Shown here piece after piece: positions 9,454 through 17,191 of a stretch of DNA of 64,000 nucleotides. The DNA comes from Dehalococcoidia bacterium. GTDB lineage: Bacteria; Chloroflexota; Dehalococcoidia; SpSt-223. Location of the stretch: contig BPIC01000005.1 of the NCBI GenBank assembly GCA_026003895.1, forward strand, positions 124,001 through 188,000, read 5' to 3'. Made by a program: the position numbers and the translations under genes. How positions within the stretch are numbered: position 1 is the first letter of the stretch; every line of letters begins with the position of its first letter. The notes under the pieces are model-generated. The model saw nothing but the letters and a program-made list of their open reading frames with translations, was not told the origin of the DNA and did not search any database.

Positions 9454-10712
9454 GGCAGCTCCCGGACGGTTACCCCAGCGGTCACGCCGACGACCGTCAG
9501 GACGATGATCAGCCCACCAAAGGCAGCCATGGTTGCCGGCGCTCCGACCACGGTCGCTCCCGCCCCGGCCAGTAATGCACCGAGCGGCACAAGTCCGCGG
9601 GTCAGGAAGAGCATGCTCATCACTCTGCCGCGCATCGCATCGGGCGCGTGCATCTGAATGAGGGAGTTGTTGAGCGCTTGGTAAATCGAGCTGCCGACAC
9701 CGACAAATAGGAGCGCGAGCGCCGCCAGCCAGAGTGCGTTGGCGAAGGCGAAGCCGACGAGCGCGACGCCGAACAGCGCCATTCCGGCGAACATCAGCCT
9801 GCCGCGGCCGATGCCATCATTGATCGCGCCGACGCCGAGTGCGCCGAGCACGGCGCCGAAGCCGGCTGCCGACGTCATGACCCCCAGCCCGACCGAACCG
9901 GCGTTCAGAACGTCTTTGGCGAAGACCGCAAGCATTGGTAGATAGGACATCCCAAGCACGAGAGGGGCCAGCCCGACGAGGAGGAGCGAGCGCAAGACGT
10001 GGTCACGGCGAATGAAGGCGAGTCCGTCGAGCACACTCCGCAGAACAGGTTCCTCTCGCCGCGGGGGACGTGCCAACCCGCGCATCTCATATAAGCCATA
10101 CAGGACGGCAACGAATGACGCGGCGTTCAGAAAAAAAGCGCCGGGGATACCGACTGTCGCGATAAGAACCCCGCCGAGCGAGGGACCGAGGACGCGGCTG
10201 ATATTCAGCGTTGCCGAGTTGAGGCTGATCGCTGCTGTGAGGTCGGGGCGCGGAACAAGTTCCGAAATGAGCGCTTGGCGTGCGGGTAAGTTGACCGACA
10301 TGAGGACGCCGCGTAGGGTCGCGAGCGCGAGCACCGCCCAGATTGGTCCGGTGGTGAGGGCGACGACGCCGAGCCCGACGGCCGTGAGCATCGCCCCTGA
10401 CTGCGTCACCATCATCAAGCGGCGGCGTTCGAAGCGGTCGGCTGCTGCCCCGCCGAAGAGCGTGAAGAGCAAGATCGGTCCACTGCGACACAGGTTCAGC
10501 ACGCCGAGGTAGACGGGCGAACCCGTCATCGTCAGGACGAGCCAATTGAGGGCGATTTGATCCATCCAGTCGCCGGAATTCGAAACGAGAGTTCCGAACC
10601 AGAGGAGGCGGAAGTTGCGGTGGCGGAGGACGCGAAACGGAGATGCCGTCTGCCGGCTTCGACCCTCGCCCGCGGTTGTTCCGCGATCGGCGAGGGCGCT
10701 AGGCGTCGTCAC
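9450..10712 (-). CDS. MFS transporter, EntS-like exporter family (first of a pair)
   Basis: A 420-residue MFS_3-type transporter, paralogous to the next gene: FRVLRHRNFRLLWFG, FGGAAADRFERRRLM and DAMRGRVMSMLFLTRGLVPLG match its neighbour's motifs. The longer frame reaching 11027 is antisense-like filler through marR. The GTG at 10712 lies inside the end of marR, giving a 14-base overlap, and brings translation in just ahead of the first conserved residues. Expression is probably governed by the MarR-type regulator encoded just upstream. Confidence 0.88.
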   Translation of the reverse strand: MTTPSALADRGTTAGEGRSRQTASPFRVLRHRNFRLLWFGTLVSNSGDWMDQIALNWLVLTMTGSPVYLGVLNLCRSGPILLFTLFGGAAADRFERRRLMMVTQSGAMLTAVGLGVVALTTGPIWAVLALATLRGVLMSVNLPARQALISELVPRPDLTAAISLNSATLNISRVLGPSLGGVLIATVGIPGAFFLNAASFVAVLYGLYEMRGLARPPRREEPVLRSVLDGLAFIRRDHVLRSLLLVGLAPLVLGMSYLPMLAVFAKDVLNAGSVGLGVMTSAAGFGAVLGALGVGAINDGIGRGRLMFAGMALFGVALVGFAFANALWLAALALLFVGVGSSIYQALNNSLIQMHAPDAMRGRVMSMLFLTRGLVPLGALLAGAGATVVGAPATMAAFGGLIIVLTVVGVTAGVTVRELP

Positions 10713-11169
10713 GGCGCTCCGCGGCGAGCTCGCCGAGCGTGCTACCGAGATTGTGGGCGAGGAGGTGGAGCCCTTTGAGGAAGGCGGCGCGTTCCTGTTC
10801 ATCAAGCGCGTTGAGCGTCTGTTCGACGGCGCGTCGGCGAACGGCGAGGACCGGCTCGATGCGCGCCCGGGCCTCGGGGGAGAGTCGCACGAGGACAATA
10901 CGGCGGTCGCGCTCGTCGCGGACGCGCTCGACATGGCCGGCGGCCGCGAGCCGATCGACAAGGTCAGTGGCCGCAGGGAGCGAGATATCGAGACCGCGCG
11001 CCAACTCGGACATTTTCTCCTCGCCATGCTGAGCGAGGTGCGTCATTGCCTTGATCTGGGCCAAGGAGAGGGGCGACGGGTTCCCATCGCGCGGCGGCCG
11101 AGGCCGCAGGCGGCGCGCCAGCACGGGAAGCAAGAGGAGGACGTCGCTCACCGGCTCGCTGGTATCCAT
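10699..11169 (-). CDS. MarR-family transcriptional regulator
   Basis: A 156-residue winged-helix regulator. LSLAQIKAMTHLAQHGEEKMSELARGL and the recognition region LPAATDLVDRLAAAGHVERV are followed by DRRIVLVRLSPEARA, the MarR wing. Long helices at both ends form the dimer interface. It is the first gene of an operon with two MFS exporters. Family practice is repression of the efflux genes, relieved by a small phenolic or drug-like ligand. That regulation is inferred from gene order; I see no clear operator. Confidence 0.88.
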   Translation of the reverse strand: MDTSEPVSDVLLLLPVLARRLRPRPPRDGNPSPLSLAQIKAMTHLAQHGEEKMSELARGLDISLPAATDLVDRLAAAGHVERVRDERDRRIVLVRLSPEARARIEPVLAVRRRAVEQTLNALDEQERAAFLKGLHLLAHNLGSTLGELAAERRDDA

Positions 11170-11226
11170 TTCGCTTTCCTAATGCTTCGGTATGCGTAGT
11201 TTAGCACAGGCGACCCGGTGCTGGGC

Positions 11227-11232
11227 TATACT
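11227..11232 (+). promoter_or_regulatory. -10 element upstream of tRNA-Pro
   Basis: TATACT lies 9 bases before the tRNA acceptor stem and matches the sigma-70 -10 consensus at five of six positions. A weak TTAGCA is upstream, but its spacing of 20 bases is long. Confidence 0.4.
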
Positions 11233-11241
11233 CTGCGGGTA

Positions 11242-11316
11242 CGGGATGTAGCGCAGCCCGGTTAGCGCACTTGACTGGGGGTCAAGAGGTCGCCGGTTCG
11301 AATCCGGCCATCCCGA
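11242..11316 (+). tRNA. tRNA-Pro (anticodon GGG)
   Basis: A complete cloverleaf. The acceptor stem CGGGATG (11242-11248) pairs with CATCCCG (11309-11315), followed by discriminator A. The anticodon stem CTTGA/TCAAG holds loop CTGGGGG, giving GGG with G37 as in proline tRNAs. The T-arm GCCGG-TTCGAAT-CCGGC is perfect. CCA is not fully encoded. No repeat of the 3' end is seen elsewhere in the window, so there is no evidence of an integrated element here. Confidence 0.95.
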
Positions 11317-11427
11317 CCGTTGACTGCCAGGTGGGCGCATGCGGGGGTCCGGCACGCTGCGGCTGCAAACGAGTGGCACATTTCCCCGGCGACGCGCGGC
11401 GGCCAAGCCTAGCCCCTTGACCGCGCG

Positions 11428-12795
11428 ATGAGGAGCCGTCGATCAGCGATTGACCGCCTTGTCCTTGCGCTCGGCGTGTGCCTCAGCAGCGTGTTCATCA
11501 ACGGCAGCGAGTTGGCTTCCCACGCAGCGACCGTCGCCAGTACGCGAGTGGTTGCTCGGCAATCGCCATCGGAGCACTCCGGTAGTCTTCCGGCGGCGCC
11601 TGAGGTGAACTCGCAGGCCAATGCCGGGTTCTCTCTCCGGTTTTTTGGCACCGGCACGGGGCAGGTCGACCGCGTGACCGTCCGGATCGATGGCGAGGGC
11701 GCCCCGGCCAACGTGTCCGACGATTTCACCATCGAGCTGTGGCTGAAGGCGCAGCGGGGCGACAACGCAAGTGGACCGTGCGAAACCGGCCCCGATGCGT
11801 GGACGCGCGGAAATATCGTCGTTGACCGCGATGTGTTCGGTCCGGGAGATTTTGGCGACTTCGGCGTGTCACTCTTCGGGGGGGTGATCGCGTTTGGCGT
11901 TGCAGTTGGCTCCAACGGCGTTTCGCTCTGCGGGGTGAGTTCGGTCGACGACGGCGCGTGGCATCACGTTGCGGTTACCCGGCGAGCGGGAGACGGTCGG
12001 CTGCAGATCTTCGTGGATGGCCGGCTTGAGGCGTCGGGGACTGGCCCGCTTGGGTCGGTTGCTTACCGGCGTGGTCGTGCCACGAGTTGGCCGAACGACC
12101 CCTACCTCGTGCTCGGCGCAGAGAAGCACGACTACGACCCGCGCTCCTACCCTTCGTTTCGCGGCTGGATCGACGACCTCCGCATTTCGACCACGGTCCG
12201 CTATGCGGCGGCATTTCCGCGACCGGGCACTCCCGCCGCAGCGGACGCCGCCACGGCGCTGCTTTTCCGCTTCGACGAAGGCCCGGAAGGTCCGTGTACC
12301 GGCGCACTGGTCGACTCCGCGCCCGGCGGCCAAAGCCCCGGCGTCTGCTCGTTCGGTGGCGCACTCGGCGGCGGACCGCGCTATGCGCGTGATACTCCGT
12401 TCTCTACCGCTGATGCGCCCGCACGGGTTGTCTCCGTCCGCCGAGCGACGGCGCAAACCGTAGCCCAGTCGCCGCTCCGCTTTGAGGTCGCCTTCTCGGC
12501 TCCCGTTGAGCAAGTTGACCCTGCCGACTTTGTCCCGACGGTGTTGAGCGGCGCATTCGCGACGCTCCAGGTGACTGAGGTGACTGGCGCCGGCGCACTT
12601 TATACGGTAACGGTGCAAGCGGAAGGCGGCGCGGGGGTCGTTCGGCTTGACCTCCCAACGAGCGCAACCGTCGTCGATCAGGGTGGGCGCCCGGTTGTCG
12701 GCCTTCCCTTCACCGACGGCGAGACCTATCTCATCCCCAGTGTCCGTGTGTTTCTTCCGTCCACGCTGATGAGCCGCGCCAGCCTACCGGGCTGA
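11428..12795 (+). CDS. Secreted LamG/concanavalin-like domain protein
   Basis: A 455-residue protein with a basic N-terminus and hydrophobic export signal (RLVLALGVCLSSVFI). Residues ~45-280 form a LamG-type jelly roll: DDFTIELWLKA, DGAWHHVAVTRRAGDGRLQIFVDGRLEASG and GWIDDLRISTTVRYAAAF are diagnostic. Residues ~310-440 look like an Ig-like domain (RFEVAFSAPVEQVDPADF). The tail ends SVRVFLPSTLMSRASLPG. Similar VxLP tails are common on secreted Chloroflexota proteins. It probably binds glycans or matrix outside the cell; the ligand is unknown. Confidence 0.75.
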   Translation: MRSRRSAIDRLVLALGVCLSSVFINGSELASHAATVASTRVVARQSPSEHSGSLPAAPEVNSQANAGFSLRFFGTGTGQVDRVTVRIDGEGAPANVSDDFTIELWLKAQRGDNASGPCETGPDAWTRGNIVVDRDVFGPGDFGDFGVSLFGGVIAFGVAVGSNGVSLCGVSSVDDGAWHHVAVTRRAGDGRLQIFVDGRLEASGTGPLGSVAYRRGRATSWPNDPYLVLGAEKHDYDPRSYPSFRGWIDDLRISTTVRYAAAFPRPGTPAAADAATALLFRFDEGPEGPCTGALVDSAPGGQSPGVCSFGGALGGGPRYARDTPFSTADAPARVVSVRRATAQTVAQSPLRFEVAFSAPVEQVDPADFVPTVLSGAFATLQVTEVTGAGALYTVTVQAEGGAGVVRLDLPTSATVVDQGGRPVVGLPFTDGETYLIPSVRVFLPSTLMSRASLPG

Positions 12796-12969
12796 GACGA
12801 GCGCGTCACACGCGTCCGAAAGCCGCTCCCGAACCTTGTGCCGGGGCTTCGGCGCGAAGAGCCGCAGCCCGGCCACCAGCGCGTACCACGGCAGGGCGGG
12901 TTGGTGGCCACCATTGCCCCAGTGTCCGGTATGCTGACCCTCAGTCGAGCACAACGTTGGGGAACGCCG

Positions 12970-13578
12970 ATGCGCGTCTTGCTGAGCTGGGTTGGCCAAC
13001 GGGACCCGCGATGGGGTGAAGCGTTTTACCACGAGGGGCCGGTGCTTACCTTTCTCAACGAGTACCTGGCCGAAGGATACCCGCCATTCGACCACATCGC
13101 GCTCTTTTTCACACCCGGTGACGCCCCGGTGCCCGGAGCCTCGGACAAACTCAGTTTTGGTCAACGTGCGGATCGGCTCCGACAGGAGATTGGGTCCCGA
13201 CAGGCTCATGCCCCTAGCGCGACCGCGTCCTCGGCGGTCGAGACCTATATGGTCGAGCTCGACGAGCCGCATCTCTTTGTTGCTGTGCAAGCGACCTTGC
13301 CGCCTCGGGTTCGTCACGTCCTCGAGACTCTCCGCCGCGAATGTGCAGTCCGAACCCTCATCGCTGATGCAAGCATCGTACTGGGGCTTGCTGGCGCTCG
13401 GGGCTCGCGAGGGACCCGCCTCGTTGACGCTATTGCCGCAGCAACAACCCGCCTCGAGCAGTCACCGAAGGACGAGGAGGCGCGAGACCGACTGAATTCA
13501 CTGCTCAACGCGTGGTACCCGCCGCTTCGAGAGGGTCCGCGCCGACCAAGCGCGGAAGCTGCGACGCCGGGCGGCTGA
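12970..13578 (+). CDS. CARF-domain protein, N-terminal fragment (probable frameshift)
   Basis: The ATG at 12970 opens MRVLLSWVGQRDP, followed by GPVLTFLNEY and FDHIALFFTPGD, the first strands of an RtcR/Csm6-type CARF (cyclic-oligoadenylate-sensing) fold, then VETYMVELDEP. The second half of this frame does not look conserved. The CARF ligand loop (TSPGTTAQAWGWL, 13601-13640) is encoded in the next frame (+2) instead. An MQASYWGLLALG-like segment also appears in frame +2 near 13370. The gene therefore appears broken by at least one frameshift, or contains sequencing errors. It would be the first of two CARF regulators left of array 1. Confidence 0.45.
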   Translation: MRVLLSWVGQRDPRWGEAFYHEGPVLTFLNEYLAEGYPPFDHIALFFTPGDAPVPGASDKLSFGQRADRLRQEIGSRQAHAPSATASSAVETYMVELDEPHLFVAVQATLPPRVRHVLETLRRECAVRTLIADASIVLGLAGARGSRGTRLVDAIAAATTRLEQSPKDEEARDRLNSLLNAWYPPLREGPRRPSAEAATPGG

Positions 13579-13645
13579 GCCGCTCGAGGTCCACGTCCTG
13601 ACCTCGCCCGGAACCACCGCACAAGCGTGGGGGTGGCTGCACTGT

Positions 13646-14164
13646 GTGTTCTCCGGCGTGATTGGCAGCGCGTTCGACGTCGATCCGGGTGGTACCGACG
13701 AGCCACCTTGGGGACCTGTGCTCTGGCAAGTCCGAGATCCGACGCGCAGCAGCGATGGGCCGCTGATTCGACCGTTGCGTTTGGACCAGATCGTCCGACC
13801 ATTGCGAGCGCACTGGCTAGACCGGCGGAAAGCAGCGCTCCAGATGCGGATCCAAGCGGCACGGGAGGCGCTGGCGAAGGAAGGGTACGATCCGAACTCG
13901 GCTCCCCCAGTCCTGCCGCATGGTCTCGACGAAGAAGAGCTGGTGCGAGCCGTCGGCTGGACAGCCTACCTGACCGCCAAGGCGTCGTTCTCGACCACGG
14001 TTGCGATCGGTAACGCGCTTAGCCTTCCCGAGTCGGTGGTGCGCGATCGCTATCTCACCGGTCGGGCTCGGCCGCGGAACCTACCGCAGGAGACACCCGG
14101 GGCACTCGCGCAGTTGTGCACCGATTTGGCAGAGGCTCCCCGCGCGCCGGAGGATTGGCTGTGA
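13646..14164 (+). CDS. CARF regulator, C-terminal fragment with HTH-like region
   Basis: This frame (+2) carries sequence that should continue the 12970 gene. It is open from about 13496 and includes ERVRADQARKLRR and the CARF loop TSPGT at 13604-13615. GTG 13646 is only the first formal start inside it. After the CARF part there is a linker and a helical end with LTAKASFSTTVAIGNALSLPESVVRDRYLTG, which resembles a helix-turn-helix. This parallels the next gene. Its stop overlaps that gene's GTG start (GTGA), so the two were built as an operon. On its own this fragment probably is not functional. Confidence 0.4.
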   Translation: MFSGVIGSAFDVDPGGTDEPPWGPVLWQVRDPTRSSDGPLIRPLRLDQIVRPLRAHWLDRRKAALQMRIQAAREALAKEGYDPNSAPPVLPHGLDEEELVRAVGWTAYLTAKASFSTTVAIGNALSLPESVVRDRYLTGRARPRNLPQETPGALAQLCTDLAEAPRAPEDWL

Positions 14165-15072
14165 GCGACGTTGTCCTTTCGGTCGTCGGCGACCGCGACC
14201 CGGTGCGGACCGATGGCAAGCTCGGGCCTGTGGCGACGTATTTTGCGCACCTACCGGCCGATGTCACGCCGCGTCGCGTGGTGCTCTTCTGGACCCCGGG
14301 GCACGACCCGGACAGCGGCGCGGCCTACGAAGAGCGAGCGCAGCGGACAGCCGATTGGCTCCGCGACCGCCATGCCGGGCTGCGAATTGAGCTGACCTGT
14401 CTCGGCGAGGCGGATGCCAGCGACTTCGAGCGCATTGCCGGAGCGATGTGGCGCTCGATCGACCAGCTCGTTCAGCAAGATCGGGCGGCGCGCTGGCATG
14501 TGCTGATCTCGTCGGGGAGCCAACAAATGGCGTGGGCGTGGGCCACGGCGGTACTGCTCGGGCTGCTGCCGGCTCGTATCTGGCAAGCGATCGACCCTGA
14601 CCGTCAGCGCTCGGGATCGCCACCCGTCGTCGAGTTTCAAGTGGGGCGTGCAGTGGATGCGTTTCTGGCAGACCCGCAGCAACTCGAGGAAGTGCGTGGC
14701 TTGGAACGGACGGCGCGCCAACTGGAGGGTGCGCTCGGGCGGCTCGCTCGGCGAGGTCGTCCGGCGCGAGTTCCGCCTCGTGCTTCGCCGTCCTTCCCAA
14801 TTGATCTCGACGAGGTGTTGGACCTCGTTCGCTGGAACCTCCGTCAGCGTGCGCTCGACGATGCCGGCCGCGGCAATGCCTGGAAGGACGTCAAGCGTGC
14901 GCTTGGCCTCACGGTGAGCCCAAACGCGGTCGCGCAGCGGACGAGGGCGATTGAAGCGAGACTGCTCGCGCATGGGACCGGGTTGCGGTTGCTCCCCGTC
15001 GACCACCTGCTCGACGTGATTGAGTGGTTCTCTCCGCGGTCAGAACTCCCCACGCCCGTCGAGGAGCATTAG
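14161..15072 (+). CDS. RtcR-like CARF-domain protein with C-terminal HTH
   Basis: A 303-residue protein whose GTG start overlaps the upstream stop. It opens VVLSVVGDRDPVR, with RRVVLFWTPGHDP and later HVLISSGSQQMAWAWATAVLLGLLPARIW. This is the CARF ligand-loop pattern (S-S-G-S-x-Q-M) seen in RtcR and Csm6 proteins. After a basic linker (residues ~200-225) comes a helical region, NAWKDVKRALGLTVSPNAVAQRTRAIEARL, consistent with a DNA-binding HTH. No nuclease or AAA+ domain is visible. It likely acts as a second-messenger-controlled transcription factor for the adjacent type III CRISPR system. The role is inferred from family and position. Confidence 0.6.
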   Translation: MSDVVLSVVGDRDPVRTDGKLGPVATYFAHLPADVTPRRVVLFWTPGHDPDSGAAYEERAQRTADWLRDRHAGLRIELTCLGEADASDFERIAGAMWRSIDQLVQQDRAARWHVLISSGSQQMAWAWATAVLLGLLPARIWQAIDPDRQRSGSPPVVEFQVGRAVDAFLADPQQLEEVRGLERTARQLEGALGRLARRGRPARVPPRASPSFPIDLDEVLDLVRWNLRQRALDDAGRGNAWKDVKRALGLTVSPNAVAQRTRAIEARLLAHGTGLRLLPVDHLLDVIEWFSPRSELPTPVEEH

Positions 15073-15198
15073 CCAGCGACTCGCCGAGGGCGTCGCCTCG
15101 GTTGAGCATGCTGTCGCCCCGTGCGCCGCGCCGTGCGCCGTGTCACTCGCTCTCGCCATCCGGCGGAAAGCCCGGCGGCTCACCGGCGGAAACCTTCC

Positions 15199-16039
15199 GT
15201 GTCCGCCCCATCCGCAATGGTGACCGGTCGCCGACCATCACATACAAGACTGAATGGTTGGTGACCGAATCGTTTCTACCCCATCCGGGATGGCGACCGG
15301 TCGCCGACGACAGTAGTTCTTCGCCTCACTCGTCACGAGGCGAGTTTCTACCCCATCCGGGATGGCGACCGGTCGCCGACACGTACCTGCTCCTACATGT
15401 TGAAGGGGGCTTCTACGTTTCTACCCCATCCGGGATGGCGACCGGTCGCCGACACGTACCTGCTCCTACATGTTGAAGGGGGCTTCTACGTTTCTACCCC
15501 ATCCGGGATGGCGACCGGTCGCCGACAAGTCGGGATCGGCCATGAAAAGAAGGCGAAGGCCTAGTTTCTACCCCATCCGGGATGGCGACCGGTCGCCGAC
15601 TCGAATAGTCCGCTCGCTGGAGCCAGTCAACTCAGAGTTTCTACCCCATCCGGGATGGCGACCGGTCGCCGACCTGCATGCCTACAGCCTCCCCTGTTTC
15701 CCAAATCCGAGTTTCTACCCCATCCGGGATGGCGACCGGTCGCCGACACGCTCGCCCCCAGGCCGGTGATCCGAGCCGTCACCAGGTTTCTACCCCATCC
15801 GGGATGGCGACCGGTCGCCGACCTGATGGCCATCGCCCGCTTCGGCGGTGGCACCGAGTTTCTACCCCATCCGGGATGGCGACCGGTCGCCGACGTACGT
15901 CGCGTGCGACGTACAGCCATACGGCCCAGCGTTTCTACCCCATCCGGGATGGCGACCGGTCGCCGACCTGATGGCCATCGCCCGCTTCGGCGGTGGCACC
16001 GAGTTTCTACCCCATCCGGGATGGCGACCGGTCGCCGAC
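15199..16039 (-). CRISPR. CRISPR array 1 (12 repeats, 11 spacers), transcribed leftward
   Basis: A 37-base repeat reads GTTTCTACC...GGTCGCCGAC on the plus strand. Repeats start at 15272, 15344, 15417, 15490, 15564, 15637, 15711, 15786, 15858, 15931 and 16003, with spacers of 35-38 bases. A twelfth copy at 15199-15235 has six mismatches. Read on the minus strand the repeat ends in GTAGAAAC, the usual 3' end, so the degenerate copy is the trailer and the leader lies to the right of 16039. Spacers 15381-15416 and 15454-15489 are identical, and spacers 15823-15857 and 15968-16002 are identical. The repeat holds the palindrome GGCGACCGGTCGCC. Internal reading frames are artefacts. Confidence 0.97.
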
Positions 16040-16228
16040 TCAGTCTACGCCAACGAAGCGGGGCGTTCAAGCCCTGAACCGCCGCACGACTTTCGCCCGC
16101 CGGATGCCTGCGAAAGCTCGGCCCGCGTCACTACGCGATCGATGGGCGCTGTGTGCGCTGTCGCAGATTTCTTTGCCGCCCGGAATTCGAAACGAAGGGT
16201 GGCAAGCTTGAGGCGAAAGGAGCTTTCG
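16040..16228 (-). promoter_or_regulatory. Leader of CRISPR array 1
   Basis: On the minus strand this region runs into the first repeat with TGGCGTAGACT (16052-16042) plus two bases. The same 11 bases directly precede array 2. Further upstream both share GTGCGGCGG/GTGCGGCGG-like and GCTTGA elements at similar distances. That supports a leader read by the same Cas1-Cas2. The plus-strand lipoprotein gene diverges from its far end. Confidence 0.7.
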
Positions 16229-17119
16229 ATGAACCGAATCCTCTCCTCCCTCGCGCTGGTGGCTGCGCTGGCGCTCGTCGCCTGCGGCGCCCCCCGCGCC
16301 TCCACGCCGACTCGAGACTTGCCGTCCTGCGAGGGGGTTCCTGCCCAATCGGACAGCAGCGCACCTCACGAGACATGGGTTGCCGCCTTCGACCGGACGA
16401 CCAGCTATCCCCCCGGCGTACGGGAAGCCGGGCAACGCGAGCTCGCCGACTTCGTCGACGGTCTCGTGCGGCCGGGGGCGGGCGCCACCGTCCACATCCT
16501 GCTCATCGCCCGGAATTCCTACAACCCTGCCAACAGCTTGCCGACCATTGTCGTTCCACCGGTGATGCCCGTGAAGTCGCCCGGCGCCCCGCCGACGCCA
16601 CCGAAGAACAAGTTTGACCAGCGCGAGAAGAAGCGCTACGACGAGGCCCTCGCGTCATGGTGCAGCGCCCAACGCGCGGACGCGGCGCGCCTCGAGCGTG
16701 ACCTTGCCGCGGCGGCAGAACAGGTGCGCGCGCGGACCGATGCCCTGCGGAGCTATCGCGTTCCGCACGAGGCCGGCAGCGACTTTGGCTCGGTTGTGCT
16801 GCGTGCCGCCGAGCGGTTCGCTAATGCCCCGGCTGGCTCGCGGCGTGTCCTCTTGTGGTATTCCGACATGGAGCCCTATGCCGGACAGGGCCGAGCGCTG
16901 GACAACCTGCCTCCCCTCACGGGGGTGGAGGTGATCGTGTCGCATTGGCACTGTGCGAGCCCCGCGATTTGCCAACTGCTGCGCGGCGCGTGGGAAGAGC
17001 GCCTCGCCGCCGCCGGCGCGGCCTCGCTCCGCTGGTACGCGGTCGGCGAACCGGTGCCAACCGAGGTTCTCCTCGGTGAACGAAGCTCGCCCGCCTCGCG
17101 ATCGGCCGGGCACCGCTAG
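16229..17119 (+). CDS. Lipoprotein with vWA-like fold, CRISPR-locus associated
   Basis: The ATG at 16229 follows an ideal AAAGGAG; the frame further upstream only reads through array 1. The N-terminus is a lipoprotein signal (RILSSLALVAALALVACG, Cys19). The mature part begins a von-Willebrand-like fold: AFDRTTSY (a DxTxS-type metal site), TVHILLIARNSYNPA, a proline-rich insert, SDFGSVVLRAAERFA and RRVLLWYSDMEPY. The second Asp positions suggest a partly kept metal-binding site. It faces the outside or membrane surface. The next gene encodes a polytopic membrane protein with a separate ribosome site, so the two may form a complex. Function is unknown. Confidence 0.6.
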   Translation: MNRILSSLALVAALALVACGAPRASTPTRDLPSCEGVPAQSDSSAPHETWVAAFDRTTSYPPGVREAGQRELADFVDGLVRPGAGATVHILLIARNSYNPANSLPTIVVPPVMPVKSPGAPPTPPKNKFDQREKKRYDEALASWCSAQRADAARLERDLAAAAEQVRARTDALRSYRVPHEAGSDFGSVVLRAAERFANAPAGSRRVLLWYSDMEPYAGQGRALDNLPPLTGVEVIVSHWHCASPAICQLLRGAWEERLAAAGAASLRWYAVGEPVPTEVLLGERSSPASRSAGHR

Positions 17120-17191
17120 GCCGGCAGGCCGCCACGGGCAAAGTGCGGCTTTCTCTGCTATGCCAAATCGCCAAAGTTCGGAGGACGAAAC

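Noticed and set aside
11242-11316. tRNA-Pro as an integration site for the CRISPR locus
   Set aside because: No repeat of the tRNA 3' end and no integrase was found in the window.
11179-11406. Minus-strand frame containing DSNRRPLDPQSSALTG
   Set aside because: It is the well-known false protein read antisense through a tRNA gene, here tRNA-Pro.
15470-16077. Several frames across array 1 with repeated YPIRDGDRSPT or PHPGWRPVAD units
   Set aside because: They are translations of the CRISPR repeat and have no ribosome sites.
15848-16228. Upstream extension of the vWA-like lipoprotein gene
   Set aside because: It runs through array 1; the lipoprotein signal and ribosome site mark the start at 16229.
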